A DNA stretch of 47,373 bases from an uncultured Christensenella sp. (GCA_910577555.1 CAJTLF010000014.1:1-47373); one strand, 5' to 3'. Shown: positions 8,352 to 15,705, counted from the first letter of the stretch. Notes: generated by a model from the letters alone, not told the origin. Numbers and translations are program-made.

Positions 8352-9139
8352 AACTTTACGATTTCGACGGCTTGTTCGACGAAAAGCTGAAAGATTATAT
8401 GGCGAAGCGCGCGGGTAAGTACGGCGAGAGCGAGTGGGAAGATATTATCCCCGCGCTTTACGGGAAATTCGGCGATACGCCTTTGAAAAGTATAGGAAAG
8501 ACTCCGCGGGAGTATTACGCGGAGATGAGCGGCGGGGAGCTTATAAAAATTTTAAGGGCGCACCTTAAACAGGGTGTTCCCGTTTCGGGATTTTTAAGGG
8601 AAGCGGTTGAGCGCGGGTGCGGGAAAAAGCTACTGTCGCCCTTGCTTTGCGGTACTGCCGCGGAGCGCGACTTTGCGTTGGAAATGATTGGCGCGGACGC
8701 GGAGATTGCGCCCGAATATCTGAAAATGCTCGTTTCCTGCGACGACGGGGAGTTTCGTGACAGGTGCGCCGAGCTTTTGGGCGAGTGCGCGGACGCAGTG
8801 GCGGACGATGCGGTGAATTACTACGAAAAGGGAATTTACCCCCGACATATGCTTGAAATACTTTCGAAAGTGAACCGAAAGAGCGACGGGGTTTTCAATA
8901 TTTTACTGAAAGCGTTCAGGACGGAGACAGAAGATTTACCGGCTTACGCGGGATATCTTGCGACGTACGGCGACGAGCGGGCGTTGAAGTATTTACTTGA
9001 AAGGATTGACGACGACGGGATAACCTTTCCCGAATTTCAGGAATTGAAATACGCGATTGAGTCGCTGGGCGGGGAGTATACCGGGGAAAGGGATTTTTCC
9101 GACGACCCCTATTACCGTGTTATTTACCCCAACGGGTGA
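8348..9139 (+). CDS. HEAT-like helical-repeat protein, function unknown
   Basis: A 263-residue soluble, mostly helical protein. The middle (about 95-160) reads like HEAT repeats: ERDFALEMIGADAEIAPEYL followed by DGEFRDRCAELLGECADAVA, and a third block YGDERALKYLLERIDDDG near 200. No catalytic motif is visible. Translationally coupled to the TPR gene by an ATGA overlap, and last in the hslO unit. It is probably a scaffold or partner of the TPR protein. Confidence 0.7.
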   Translation: MKLYDFDGLFDEKLKDYMAKRAGKYGESEWEDIIPALYGKFGDTPLKSIGKTPREYYAEMSGGELIKILRAHLKQGVPVSGFLREAVERGCGKKLLSPLLCGTAAERDFALEMIGADAEIAPEYLKMLVSCDDGEFRDRCAELLGECADAVADDAVNYYEKGIYPRHMLEILSKVNRKSDGVFNILLKAFRTETEDLPAYAGYLATYGDERALKYLLERIDDDGITFPEFQELKYAIESLGGEYTGERDFSDDPYYRVIYPNG

Positions 9140-9237
9140 AAGGGTTCGGCGTTGGCGGGCGGAAGGTACGGGAAAATTGAATAATAAGGTATTAAATACT
9201 TTCCGTGTGGCGATAATTTGCGCGGGAGGTATTTTTT

Positions 9238-9432
9238 ATGCAGAACATTACGGCTAAAGAACTTGAACTCGTTTCCGACGCGTTGACTGCGGAAGGTCTC
9301 GTTTGCAAAAAGGCGAGAGCTTATTCCAAGACCCTTACGGATATGGAGCTTGCGGAGTGTATGTCAAAGATTGCTGACGAGCATGAAATGCGCTATAACG
9401 CGCTGTTAAACCTTATAGGAGGCGGGAAATGA
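9238..9432 (+). CDS. small helical protein, probable coat-operon partner
   Basis: A 64-residue, all-helical protein. A strong GGGAGG ribosome site sits about eight bases before the ATG. Its stop overlaps the ATG of the CotF-type gene (ATGA, 9429-9432). The pattern of two helices with KARAYSKTLTDMELAECMSKIADEHEMRYNALL split across residues 24-57 resembles a half-size relative of the CotF/ferritin-like coat proteins, but it cannot be assigned firmly. No signal peptide. Confidence 0.7.
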   Translation: MQNITAKELELVSDALTAEGLVCKKARAYSKTLTDMELAECMSKIADEHEMRYNALLNLIGGGK

Positions 9433-9725
9433 AACTGACGAAGAGCGACGTTACTCTTAACGAGAGAGATTCTTTACAGGATATTTTAGAGAGCGAAAAA
9501 CAGCTTATGTCGTTGTATACGACCGCGCTGTTCGAAGGCAGCACCAAGTCTTTGAGAAAAAACTTTTCGGCTAACCTTTTAAGCGTTGCCGAAAACCAGT
9601 ATCTTATTTTTACGCAGATGAGTTCGCGCGGGTATTACGAGCCTAAGCCCGCAGTAAAGGAAATGATTGACCAGGCTAACCAGACTTTTAAAAAGCAGAA
9701 AAAATCGTTGAAATCCAACGTGTAA
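9429..9725 (+). CDS. CotF-family spore coat protein
   Basis: A 98-residue helical protein with the CotF-family pattern: LNERDSLQDILESEKQLMS near the N-terminus, a second helix around NLLSVAENQYLIFTQMSSRG, then a GYYEPKPA turn. CotF-like proteins are structural components of the spore coat and are usually found in small operons with a similar short gene, as here. It is translationally coupled to the 64-residue gene before it. A GC hairpin at 9741-9761 follows the stop. Confidence 0.85.
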   Translation: MKLTKSDVTLNERDSLQDILESEKQLMSLYTTALFEGSTKSLRKNFSANLLSVAENQYLIFTQMSSRGYYEPKPAVKEMIDQANQTFKKQKKSLKSNV

Positions 9726-9783
9726 TTTAAAAAAGAGCGGACGGGAAAGCGTAGTTCCCGTAGGTAATGAAAAACGAATAACA

Positions 9784-9822
9784 AGAAAGAACTCTCGAAC
9801 AATTTGTTCGGGAGTTCTTTCT
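9784..9822. terminator. long hairpin, possible bidirectional terminator
   Basis: AGAAAGAACTC pairs with GAGTTCTTTCT and CGAACA with TGTTCG (one T.G pair between them), loop ATT: 18 pairs. The plus side is followed by CTTGTAATT. The minus side is followed by a more T-rich run (TTGTTATTCGTTTTT), so termination of minus-strand transcription is the better fit. Confidence 0.5.
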
Positions 9823-9832
9823 GCTTGTAATT

Positions 9833-9939
9833 AAGTAAGCTAAATTGAAATTTAGCGGCGTGTCGCCGCGGCCGCGTATCTTTATTGCCGAACAGCTTGA
9901 CTGACTTCACTGCACGTCAAATTGAAATTTATCTTACTT
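9833..9939. repeat. imperfect inverted repeat enclosing small palindromes
   Basis: AAGTAAGCTAAATT (9833-9846) is the inverse of AATTTATCTTACTT (9926-9939) with one mismatch. Between them are GCTAAAT / ATTTAGC and GCGGCG-TGT-CGCCGC stems. It could be a decayed miniature mobile element; no transposase gene is nearby. Confidence 0.55.
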
Positions 9940-10027
9940 GTTTTTCCATTACATAATTAGTCAAGGCAATTCCATTTCTTTTAACTTGTTGCTCTTTGAC
10001 AACCTTAAGTACATAGAGTTTTGACAC
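9929..10027 (-). CDS. possible 32-residue small protein
   Basis: A GTG-initiated frame of 32 codons running away from the structured RNA at 10053-10124. The peptide is basic and looks protein-like (KLYVLKVVKEQQVKRNG near the start) and ends just before the inverted repeat arm. There is no convincing ribosome site and its start overlaps the -35 box of a plus-strand promoter, so it may be a decayed gene end or chance. No family recognised. Confidence 0.22.
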   Translation of the reverse strand: MSKLYVLKVVKEQQVKRNGIALTNYVMEKQVR

Positions 10028-10049
10028 CCGAATGCAAAGATTTGATAAT
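10021..10049 (+). promoter_or_regulatory. plus-strand promoter facing the structured RNA element
   Basis: TTGACA (10021-10026), 17-base spacer, GATAAT (10044-10049). The predicted start falls at about 10057, where the AGACAC arm of the structured element begins. Confidence 0.45.
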
Positions 10050-10052
10050 AGA

Positions 10053-10124
10053 AAAAGACACCGATTAGCTGAAACGGTGGCATGAACAATGTCCAGGAGC
10101 CACCAAGCAACCTTATCAGTGTCT
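10053..10124 (-). ncRNA. candidate structured small RNA
   Basis: Read on the minus strand, AGACACUGAU pairs with AUCGGUGUCU (10 pairs, one U.G). After an internal loop of about ten bases on each side, GGUGGC pairs with GCCACC and UGGAC with GUUCA (one G.U). The 3' end is GGUGUCUUUUUC, a terminator-like end. A TTGACT-N16-TATAAT promoter lies directly upstream and its start would coincide with the first base of the stem. The two wobble pairs exist only on the minus strand (they are A/C mismatches on plus), which favours this strand. No known RNA family recognised. Confidence 0.45.
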
Positions 10125-10130
10125 GCTTAT

Positions 10131-10158
10131 ATTATACTCAAAACTCAAAAAAAGTCAA
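10131..10158 (-). promoter_or_regulatory. minus-strand promoter of the candidate RNA
   Basis: On the minus strand TTGACT (10153-10158), 16-base spacer, TATAAT (10131-10136). Confidence 0.5.
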
Positions 10159-10190
10159 CACTCGCAATACGAATTTAATAAGGAAAATTT

Positions 10191-10331
10191 ATGAAAACAA
10201 TCAGAATAGAAAAACGGATACCGTTCGGATTTCTTGGGAACTGGGGGCAGGTATATAAACAGCTTAACGCTATGCCTAAACCTTTTTATTTGCGTTTTAT
10301 TAAATTCCCTATGGTATGGGAATTACCCTAA
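10191..10331 (+). CDS. possible 46-residue small protein
   Basis: An ATG frame with a good AAGGAAAA site nine bases upstream, encoding a 46-residue basic, aromatic- and proline-rich peptide (contains FGFLGNWGQVYKQL and ends VWELP). No signal peptide or membrane helix. The next bases after the stop include a run of eight T. It lies downstream of the structured element and could be expressed from the plus-strand promoter at 10021. No family recognised; it may be a real small protein or a gene remnant. Confidence 0.4.
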   Translation: MKTIRIEKRIPFGFLGNWGQVYKQLNAMPKPFYLRFIKFPMVWELP

Positions 10332-10390
10332 ACCGTCCGTTTTTTTTGTGGCGTTGCGGGTTGGTTTGGGGGGATTGCTTTGACTGTGTT

Positions 10391-10431
10391 TTTCTGGATT
10401 GCTTTGTCGCTACGCTCCGCGCAATGACGGG
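10391..10431 (+). repeat. dispersed ATTGC...GCAATGACGG intergenic repeat
   Basis: Copy with a CGCGCAATGACGGGAG end. A related CACGCAGAATGACAAAATGG fragment follows at about 10470. Confidence 0.75.
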
Positions 10432-10548
10432 AGAGAAAGGTGCGAAAAGTATCGCGCTACGCGCTCACGCAGAATGACAAAATGGGAGTGGTAGAATGAT
10501 AGCGAGAGAGTGCGGGGCGACAAAGGGGTGGGTGTTTGATTTTTTCGC

Positions 10549-10577
10549 GTATAACAAAATTTTACTTTCACATAATA
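10549..10577 (+). promoter_or_regulatory. sigma-G (forespore) promoter of spoVT
   Basis: GTATA (10549-10553), 17-base spacer, CATAATA (10571-10577). This matches the sigma-G consensus GHATR / CATNHTA at every position. spoVT is a known sigma-G target in Bacillus subtilis. Confidence 0.7.
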
Positions 10578-10613
10578 TTTTTACGGGCAAATTTTGCCTT
10601 ATAAGGAGAAAAA

Positions 10614-11159
10614 ATGAAAGCTACGGGGATTGTGCGTAGAATTGACGAGTTGGGAAGAGTGGTTATTCCCAAAGAAATTAGGAGTACGCTGAGATTAAAG
10701 TCGGGCGACCCGTTGGAGATATTTACAGACCGCGACGAGCTGATGCTTAAAAAGTATTCGCCCATTGCGTCGCTCGAGAAGTTTTCGGAAGGGACGGCGA
10801 AGTCGCTTTCCGACCTTTCGGGTCACGTTGCCGTAATTTGCGACACCGACGGCGTTTTACACGCGTCGGGACGCGGACAGCGCGAGTTTGACGGGAAAAA
10901 TCTTTCGCATAACATGGAAAAGATTTTGCGCGACAGAAAGAGCTATATCGCCAACCTTTCCGAAGGGGGCGACGTGGTGCCTATCTGCGACGGGCAGAGC
11001 GCGGAGGTTACCGCGCAGATAATCGTGCCTATCGTGTGCAACGGCGACTGCCTTGGCGCGGTGGCGTTGGTTTCGTGCGAGAAGGGTGCGAAAATAGAGC
11101 CCGCCGCGTGCAAGCTGGCTCAGCTTTCCGCTAATATTCTTGCGGGGCAGTTCGAGTAA
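10614..11159 (+). CDS. spoVT: stage V sporulation protein T, transcriptional regulator
   Basis: SpoVT is a forespore DNA-binding protein that raises or lowers expression of the sigma-G regulon. The 181-residue protein has the AbrB/SpoVT swapped-hairpin domain at the N-terminus (MKATGIVRRIDELGRVVIP, residues 1-19, then GDPLEIF) and a GAF-like C-terminal domain (about 55-181), the same arrangement and length as B. subtilis SpoVT (178). AAGGAG ribosome site before the ATG. Its own sigma-G promoter and a strong terminator make it a single-gene unit. Confidence 0.96.
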   Translation: MKATGIVRRIDELGRVVIPKEIRSTLRLKSGDPLEIFTDRDELMLKKYSPIASLEKFSEGTAKSLSDLSGHVAVICDTDGVLHASGRGQREFDGKNLSHNMEKILRDRKSYIANLSEGGDVVPICDGQSAEVTAQIIVPIVCNGDCLGAVALVSCEKGAKIEPAACKLAQLSANILAGQFE

Positions 11160-11180
11160 GGGTTTAGTTAAGAAAAATCA

Positions 11181-11226
11181 AACGCGCCTTATCCGCCGAC
11201 GGCGCAGGCGGATAAGGCGCGTTTTT
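11181..11226 (+). terminator. intrinsic terminator after spoVT
   Basis: A 17-pair stem, AACGCGCCTTATCCGCC with its complement, loop of nine, then TTTTT. Confidence 0.9.
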
Positions 11227-11349
11227 AAAATTTAAACCGCGTATAAAATAACGGTCGTAAAGAGCGGCGCGGCTATTGTTATTCCGACGGGCTTGTTTTA
11301 CTTAAAAAATGCTCAACGCCGGATATGGCGGACTACTTGAAATAAAATA

Positions 11350-11393
11350 AATAATAAACCTTAAATCTCACATAATAAGCGTGAGGTTTTTTT
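11350..11393 (+). promoter_or_regulatory. spoVB leader: CATAATA box and ribosome-site hairpin
   Basis: Two overlapping signals. AAATA (11350-11354), 17 bases, CATAATA (11372-11378) is one base off the sigma-G consensus with the same spacing as the spoVT promoter. AAATCTCAC (11364-11372) pairs with GTGAGGTTT (11382-11390, one wobble), which contains the GAGG ribosome site, and T residues run up to the ATG. If transcription starts upstream of 11364 the hairpin could hide the ribosome site. If it starts from the CATAATA box, the left arm is not transcribed. Confidence 0.4.
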
Positions 11394-12782
11394 ATGTCTA
11401 AACAAAAACAGTCCTTTCTGGCGGGGGCGATTATAATATCCGTGGGCGGGTTCGTTTCCAAGCTGTTGGGGGCGGTGTACCGCATTCCGCTCACCAACAT
11501 ACTCGGCGGGGAAGGAATGGGCATTTACCAGATGGTGTATCCCCTTTACTGCATTCTGCTCACCGTTTCGGCGTCCGGTATTCCCACGGGGATTTCGCGG
11601 CTCATCTCGTCGGGGCGGGGCGCGGGCGCGGAAAGGCAGGCTTTCCGTCTTTACGGGGCGGTGGGCGTTATAGGTATGCTGATAATGTTCGTGCTGTCCG
11701 CCCCGCTTGCCGCGTTGCAGACCGAACCCGCGATTAAGCTGTGTTGCCAGCTTTTATGCCCATCCGTATTCTTCGTTTCGCTGTTGTCGGTGGTGCGCGG
11801 CTATTTTCAGGGCAAGGGCAATATGCTGCCCACGGCTACCACCGAAATTATGGAGCAGGTGATAAAGGTGGCGTTCGGCGTGGCGTTTTCCTATTTGTTC
11901 CGCGGCAATCTGCCGCTTGCCGTTGCGTCCACTCTGTTGGCGGTTACCATAAGCGAGATAATTTCGACGGGGGTCGCGCTCTTGTGGTATTTCAAAAAGA
12001 GAAGCAAGCCGCCCCTTTACCGCGTGCAGTCCGTTCCCGTGAAGTCCATACTGCGCTTTACCGTGCCGCTCACGCTTACGGCTATAGCTCTGCCCGTTTC
12101 GCAACTGTTCGAGAGCATTATCGCCGTGCGCCTTTTGCGGGCGGGGGCGGAGAACGCGACCGCGCTTTACGGGGTGTTTTCGGGCTGTGCGATAACCATA
12201 ATCAACCTGCCCGTTTCCATTACCTACGGATTGGCGGCTTCGAGCGTGCCGCAGATTTCGCCCCTTGCCGAGAGCGGGGATATGGCGGGCGCGAAGAAAA
12301 AGGCGTTTAAATCGCTTGCGATAACCCTTGCCGTTTCTCTGCCCGCGGCGGTGGGGCTTTACTTTCTTGCGCCGCTGGCGACGAGACTTATATTCGGCTC
12401 GTTGCAGGGGGAAGAAAAGGAGCTGTTGATAAGCCTTATAAAGATACTTGCCGTGTCTTCGGTAACGCAGTCGTTAGTGCAGACTTCGTCGGCGTGTCTT
12501 ACGGCAATGGGCTATCCCGTGCGCAGTACGGTGACGCAGTGGACGACGGCGTTTCTGCGCGTGGGGCTTACGGCGGGGCTGATTGCGTTTACTAACCTTT
12601 CGATTAGCGGGGCGGCGTGGTCGGCAAACTGCGCGTATTTTGTTGCAATGGTTATGAATTTCTGTTATATTATAATGGCGGGCAAAAAGCCGCGCGGAAA
12701 GGATAAGAGCAATGAAAATAACGCTGATTGGATTGGGGGTTTCAAGGGACGACTTAACGCAGGGGGCGCGCCGCGCGCTTGA
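11394..12782 (+). CDS. spoVB: stage V sporulation protein B, MOP-superfamily flippase
   Basis: A 462-residue membrane protein with about 12-14 hydrophobic segments. It has the SpoVB/polysaccharide-export hallmarks: an N-terminal GGFVSKLLGAVYRIPLTNIL (19-38), EGMGIYQMVYPLY, and a central TVPLTLTAIALPVSQLFES block. SpoVB is needed for spore cortex peptidoglycan, probably flipping a lipid-linked precursor in the mother-cell membrane. The 3' end overlaps mazG by 71 bases; the last ~24 residues are encoded in that overlap and are unlike the family, so the functional protein probably ends near residue 438. Confidence 0.93.
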   Translation: MSKQKQSFLAGAIIISVGGFVSKLLGAVYRIPLTNILGGEGMGIYQMVYPLYCILLTVSASGIPTGISRLISSGRGAGAERQAFRLYGAVGVIGMLIMFVLSAPLAALQTEPAIKLCCQLLCPSVFFVSLLSVVRGYFQGKGNMLPTATTEIMEQVIKVAFGVAFSYLFRGNLPLAVASTLLAVTISEIISTGVALLWYFKKRSKPPLYRVQSVPVKSILRFTVPLTLTAIALPVSQLFESIIAVRLLRAGAENATALYGVFSGCAITIINLPVSITYGLAASSVPQISPLAESGDMAGAKKKAFKSLAITLAVSLPAAVGLYFLAPLATRLIFGSLQGEEKELLISLIKILAVSSVTQSLVQTSSACLTAMGYPVRSTVTQWTTAFLRVGLTAGLIAFTNLSISGAAWSANCAYFVAMVMNFCYIIMAGKKPRGKDKSNENNADWIGGFKGRLNAGGAPRA

Positions 12783-14127
12783 AAACTGCGACAAGGTTAT
12801 AGTGAGAACGGAGCGGTGCGCGGGGTTTGAAAATCTTAAGGATTTCGCCCCGACGACGCTTGACTGCGTTTACGAAAAGAGCAGGAATTTCGATACTTTA
12901 AATAAAAAGCTGGCGGCTTGCGTGACGGACGCGGCTAAGGACGGGAGCGTCTGCTACTGTGTGGACGGCTCTGTGAGCGAGGACGAGTCCTGCAAAATTA
13001 TACTTAAAAAGCTGAAGGGGTGCGAAATTTTCGATTCCGTTTCCAAATCGGCTTACGCGTGCAACCTTACGGGCATTACCTGCGGGGAGCTTACGCGCGT
13101 TTCGGCGTACGGCGTTGAGAGCCTGAAAAGCTGCCGCGCGGCGTGCGTTTTCGATATCGATTGCGAATATATCGCGGGCTTGGTAAAGGAAAAGCTTTCG
13201 GATATTTTCGGCGAAGAGAGCGACTGCTTTTTCGTGCGGTGCGGAAGGGTTTCGCGCATTAAAATTTACGAAATTGACAGGCAGAAGGATTACGACGGGA
13301 CTTGCGCGGTTACCGTTCAAGAGCGGGATTTTTTAAAGCGCGAGCGTTACGATTACTCCGATTTGGAGCAGATGATAAGGCTTTTGCGAAAGCCCGACGG
13401 ATGTCCCTGGGACAGGGTGCAGACTTCGGCTACCATAAGAAAAAATATGATTGAAGAAGCGTACGAGCTGGTGGACGCCATCGAGCGGGACGACGCGGAC
13501 GGCGTGGAAGAAGAGACGGGCGACGTGCTGATGCAGGCGGCGTTCCATTCCGTTTTGTCCGAAGAGAAGGGCGAGTTTACGGGAACGGACGCAATTACGC
13601 GCGTAATTAAAAAGCTGATTTTCAGGCACTCGCACGTGTTCGGGAAGGACGGGGCGAAGGACGATAGGGAAGCTCTGGGCGTGTGGGAGAAAAACAAAAA
13701 GACGGAGAAGGGACAGGAGACCGTTTCTGACACGGTGCTTGCCGTACCCAAAAATATGCCCGCGTGTATGCGCGCGCAGAAGGTGGGAAAGCGTTCGGCA
13801 AAGAGCGGAATGGACTTTTTGTCGCCCGTATCCGCCGCGGAAAAGTTGGGGGAAGAGATTGGCGAGCTTTTGGACGCGTGCGTCAGGCAGGACGGCGGGG
13901 CTATTGCCGAAGAGGCGGGCGACGTGCTGTTTTCGGCGGTGAACGTGTGCAGGCTTGCGGGCGTTGACTGCGAAGAAGTGTTGCAGGGCGCGACGGACAA
14001 GTTTATCAAAAGGTTCGTCGAGTTCGAAAGGCTTGCAAACGAGAATGGCGAGAGAGTGGAAGATATGGACGACTCGCGCAAGGATTATTACTGGATGCTG
14101 GCGAAAGATGCAGTTAAGAGAAGTTAA
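12712..14127 (+). CDS. mazG: YabN/MazG: tetrapyrrole-methylase-like domain plus MazG NTP pyrophosphohydrolase
   Basis: A 471-residue fusion as in B. subtilis YabN. Residues 1-205 are a tetrapyrrole-methylase-like domain that looks inactive: the family GLGPGD loop is GLGVSRDD, and the PGHP-type loop is VDGSVSED. Residues about 215-330 are a MazG domain (GCPWDRVQT, then the metal-binding EEAYELVDAI and EEETGDVL). A second, shorter MazG domain follows (GEEIGELLDA and EEAGDVLFSAV, about 380-415). MazG hydrolyses non-canonical or excess NTPs to NMP and pyrophosphate. It starts within spoVB and ends within dusB. Confidence 0.92.
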   Translation: MKITLIGLGVSRDDLTQGARRALENCDKVIVRTERCAGFENLKDFAPTTLDCVYEKSRNFDTLNKKLAACVTDAAKDGSVCYCVDGSVSEDESCKIILKKLKGCEIFDSVSKSAYACNLTGITCGELTRVSAYGVESLKSCRAACVFDIDCEYIAGLVKEKLSDIFGEESDCFFVRCGRVSRIKIYEIDRQKDYDGTCAVTVQERDFLKRERYDYSDLEQMIRLLRKPDGCPWDRVQTSATIRKNMIEEAYELVDAIERDDADGVEEETGDVLMQAAFHSVLSEEKGEFTGTDAITRVIKKLIFRHSHVFGKDGAKDDREALGVWEKNKKTEKGQETVSDTVLAVPKNMPACMRAQKVGKRSAKSGMDFLSPVSAAEKLGEEIGELLDACVRQDGGAIAEEAGDVLFSAVNVCRLAGVDCEEVLQGATDKFIKRFVEFERLANENGERVEDMDDSRKDYYWMLAKDAVKRS

Positions 14128-15052
14128 GATAGGCAATTTAAAGACCGTAAACAACGTGTTTCTCGCGCCGCTTGCGGGGTATACCAACGGAGTTTTCCGC
14201 ACCGTGTGTGAGAAATTGGGCGCGGGGCTGACCTTTACCGAGATGGTGAGCGCGAAGGGGTTGTGCTACGGCAGTGAAAAGACAGAACAGCTTTTATACG
14301 TTAGCGAAGATTACCGCGGGATTAAGGCCGCGCAGATTTTCGGGAACGACCCCGAATATATGCGGCGTGCGTGCGAGAGCGACGCGCTGGCGAAGTTTGA
14401 TTTGATAGATATTAATATGGGCTGTCCCGTGCCTAAGATTTACAAGAACGGGGAAGGCAGTGCGCTGATGAACGATTTGCCGCTCGTAGGGCGCATAGTT
14501 TCGGAGTGCAAGAAGAGCGGAAAGCTCGTTTCCGTAAAGTTCCGCACGGGGCTGGATGAGAGCCGTAAAATTACCGCCGAATTTGCACGTGTGTGCGCGG
14601 GCGCGGGCGCCGATTTAATCTGTATACACGGGCGGACGCGGGATAAGATGTATTCGGGAGCGGTTGATTTCGAAGAGATTGCGGCGGCAAAGCGGGCGGT
14701 GGATATACCCGTCATTGCAAACGGCGGGATTTTCTGCGCGGCGGATGCGGACGAGCTTTTGGAAAAGACGGGCGCGGACGGGGTTGCCGTGGCGCGCGGG
14801 GCGATGTACCGCCCCTGGGTTTTTGCCGAGATTACGGGAAAGGAAATACCCGATATAAAGGACATAGTGCGGGGGCAATTGCATAAAACGCGGGAAATTT
14901 ACGGCGAAAGGTTCGCGTGCGTGTTTATGCGAAAGATGATTGGATTTTATCTGAAGGGTACGCCCGACGCCGCGGCTTGCCGCGAAAAGCTTTTTAAAGC
15001 GGATAGCTGTGAAAAGGTGGAAGAGATACTCGAAACGCTCAATTTCGTATAA
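14108..15052 (+). CDS. dusB: tRNA-dihydrouridine synthase, DusB type
   Basis: Reduces specific uridines in tRNA D-loops using FMN and NADPH. About 314 residues with a TIM barrel: FLAPLAGYTNGVFR near the N-terminus, DINMGCPVPKI with the catalytic Cys (about residue 104), an RNA- and FMN-contacting IHGRTRDKMYSG, NGGIF, and ARGAMYRPWVF. The ATG at 14108 lies 20 bases inside mazG; an in-frame upstream extension to 13955 would lie wholly within mazG and lacks family similarity. In many Firmicutes dus sits near sporulation and translation genes, as here. Confidence 0.94.
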   Translation: MQLREVKIGNLKTVNNVFLAPLAGYTNGVFRTVCEKLGAGLTFTEMVSAKGLCYGSEKTEQLLYVSEDYRGIKAAQIFGNDPEYMRRACESDALAKFDLIDINMGCPVPKIYKNGEGSALMNDLPLVGRIVSECKKSGKLVSVKFRTGLDESRKITAEFARVCAGAGADLICIHGRTRDKMYSGAVDFEEIAAAKRAVDIPVIANGGIFCAADADELLEKTGADGVAVARGAMYRPWVFAEITGKEIPDIKDIVRGQLHKTREIYGERFACVFMRKMIGFYLKGTPDAAACREKLFKADSCEKVEEILETLNFV

Positions 15053-15054
15053 AT

Positions 15055-15090
15055 AACCCCGCGCTTGCCTTGTTTGGCGGGCGCGGGGTT
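15055..15090. terminator. bidirectional intrinsic terminator between convergent genes
   Basis: AACCCCGCGC pairs with GCGCGGGGTT and an inner GCC with GGC. It is followed by TATTTATAT on plus and lies just past the end of the minus-strand gene. Confidence 0.8.
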
Positions 15091-15093
15091 TAT

Positions 15094-15705
15094 TTATATA
15101 TGAGAGTCGGCCGTGTTTGATATTTCGTACGCCTGATTTAATATATCGCTTAAAACCGCGATGCAGTTTTCGTAAGCGGCGTATTTCTTTTTATAATTTA
15201 CCCAACTTAAAATTACGAGCGGCAGCGTCACCAAGGGAACGGCAACGCAGACTATTATTTCCCAAAGCTCGGCCTTTATGCTCGTATCGAATATCGCCAT
15301 AATTACCGAAACTATAATCAGACCCCATAATATTGCCGAAATAACCGTTCTTTTTACGGGTTTGCGCGGTTCGTCCGCGCAGTCGAGATAGCCGTAATAC
15401 TGCCGTTCAAGCTCTTTAAGCTCTTCGTAATTTGCCATTCCGGTGTCGCGCGAAAAGGTGAGTACGGCGTAGTTGGTTATATTTCTTCTCCGCCGCACGT
15501 TTACCGTGCCGTCGTTACCCGTAAAGCCCTTCATAAAGCTGCCAACGATACCGTCGCCGTAAGCCTTTACGTCCACGCCGACTATTTCGGTGTTTTCGTC
15601 ATATACTTCGTCCGAATATGTGAGCGTCCAGCCGAAGCCCGTGTAAATTTCGGTGACCAAATCGACCTGCCCGGGGTGGACGCGCTCGGTTTTCTGCTCA
15701 ATCAT
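15094..15705 (-). CDS. membrane protein of unknown function
   Basis: A 203-residue protein. The N-terminal soluble region (1-115) includes FGWTLTYSDEVYDENTEIVG and an Arg-rich NVRRRRNIT. Two hydrophobic segments follow (about 122-142 and 152-170) and a soluble tail. No family recognised. Its start overlaps the stop of the upstream small membrane-protein gene by eight bases, so it is the second gene of an operon repressed, probably, by the divergent XRE regulator. Confidence 0.75.
   Translation of the reverse strand: MIEQKTERVHPGQVDLVTEIYTGFGWTLTYSDEVYDENTEIVGVDVKAYGDGIVGSFMKGFTGNDGTVNVRRRRNITNYAVLTFSRDTGMANYEELKELERQYYGYLDCADEPRKPVKRTVISAILWGLIIVSVIMAIFDTSIKAELWEIIVCVAVPLVTLPLVILSWVNYKKKYAAYENCIAVLSDILNQAYEISNTADSHI

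Noticed and set aside
10057..10124. Plus-strand reading of the structured element as a riboswitch for the 46-codon ORF
   Set aside because: The stems lose two pairs on the plus strand and there is no U run or known riboswitch core. It was kept only as part of the minus-strand RNA proposal.
13955..14107. N-terminal extension of DusB
   Set aside because: The extra residues lie wholly within mazG and are unlike any Dus protein; the ATG at 14108 gives the family length.
13333..14202. Long antisense frames over mazG (289 and 242 codons), and a similar 291-codon frame over ppx (40080-40955)
   Set aside because: They lie opposite confidently identified genes and arise from codon bias; no ribosome sites or motifs.
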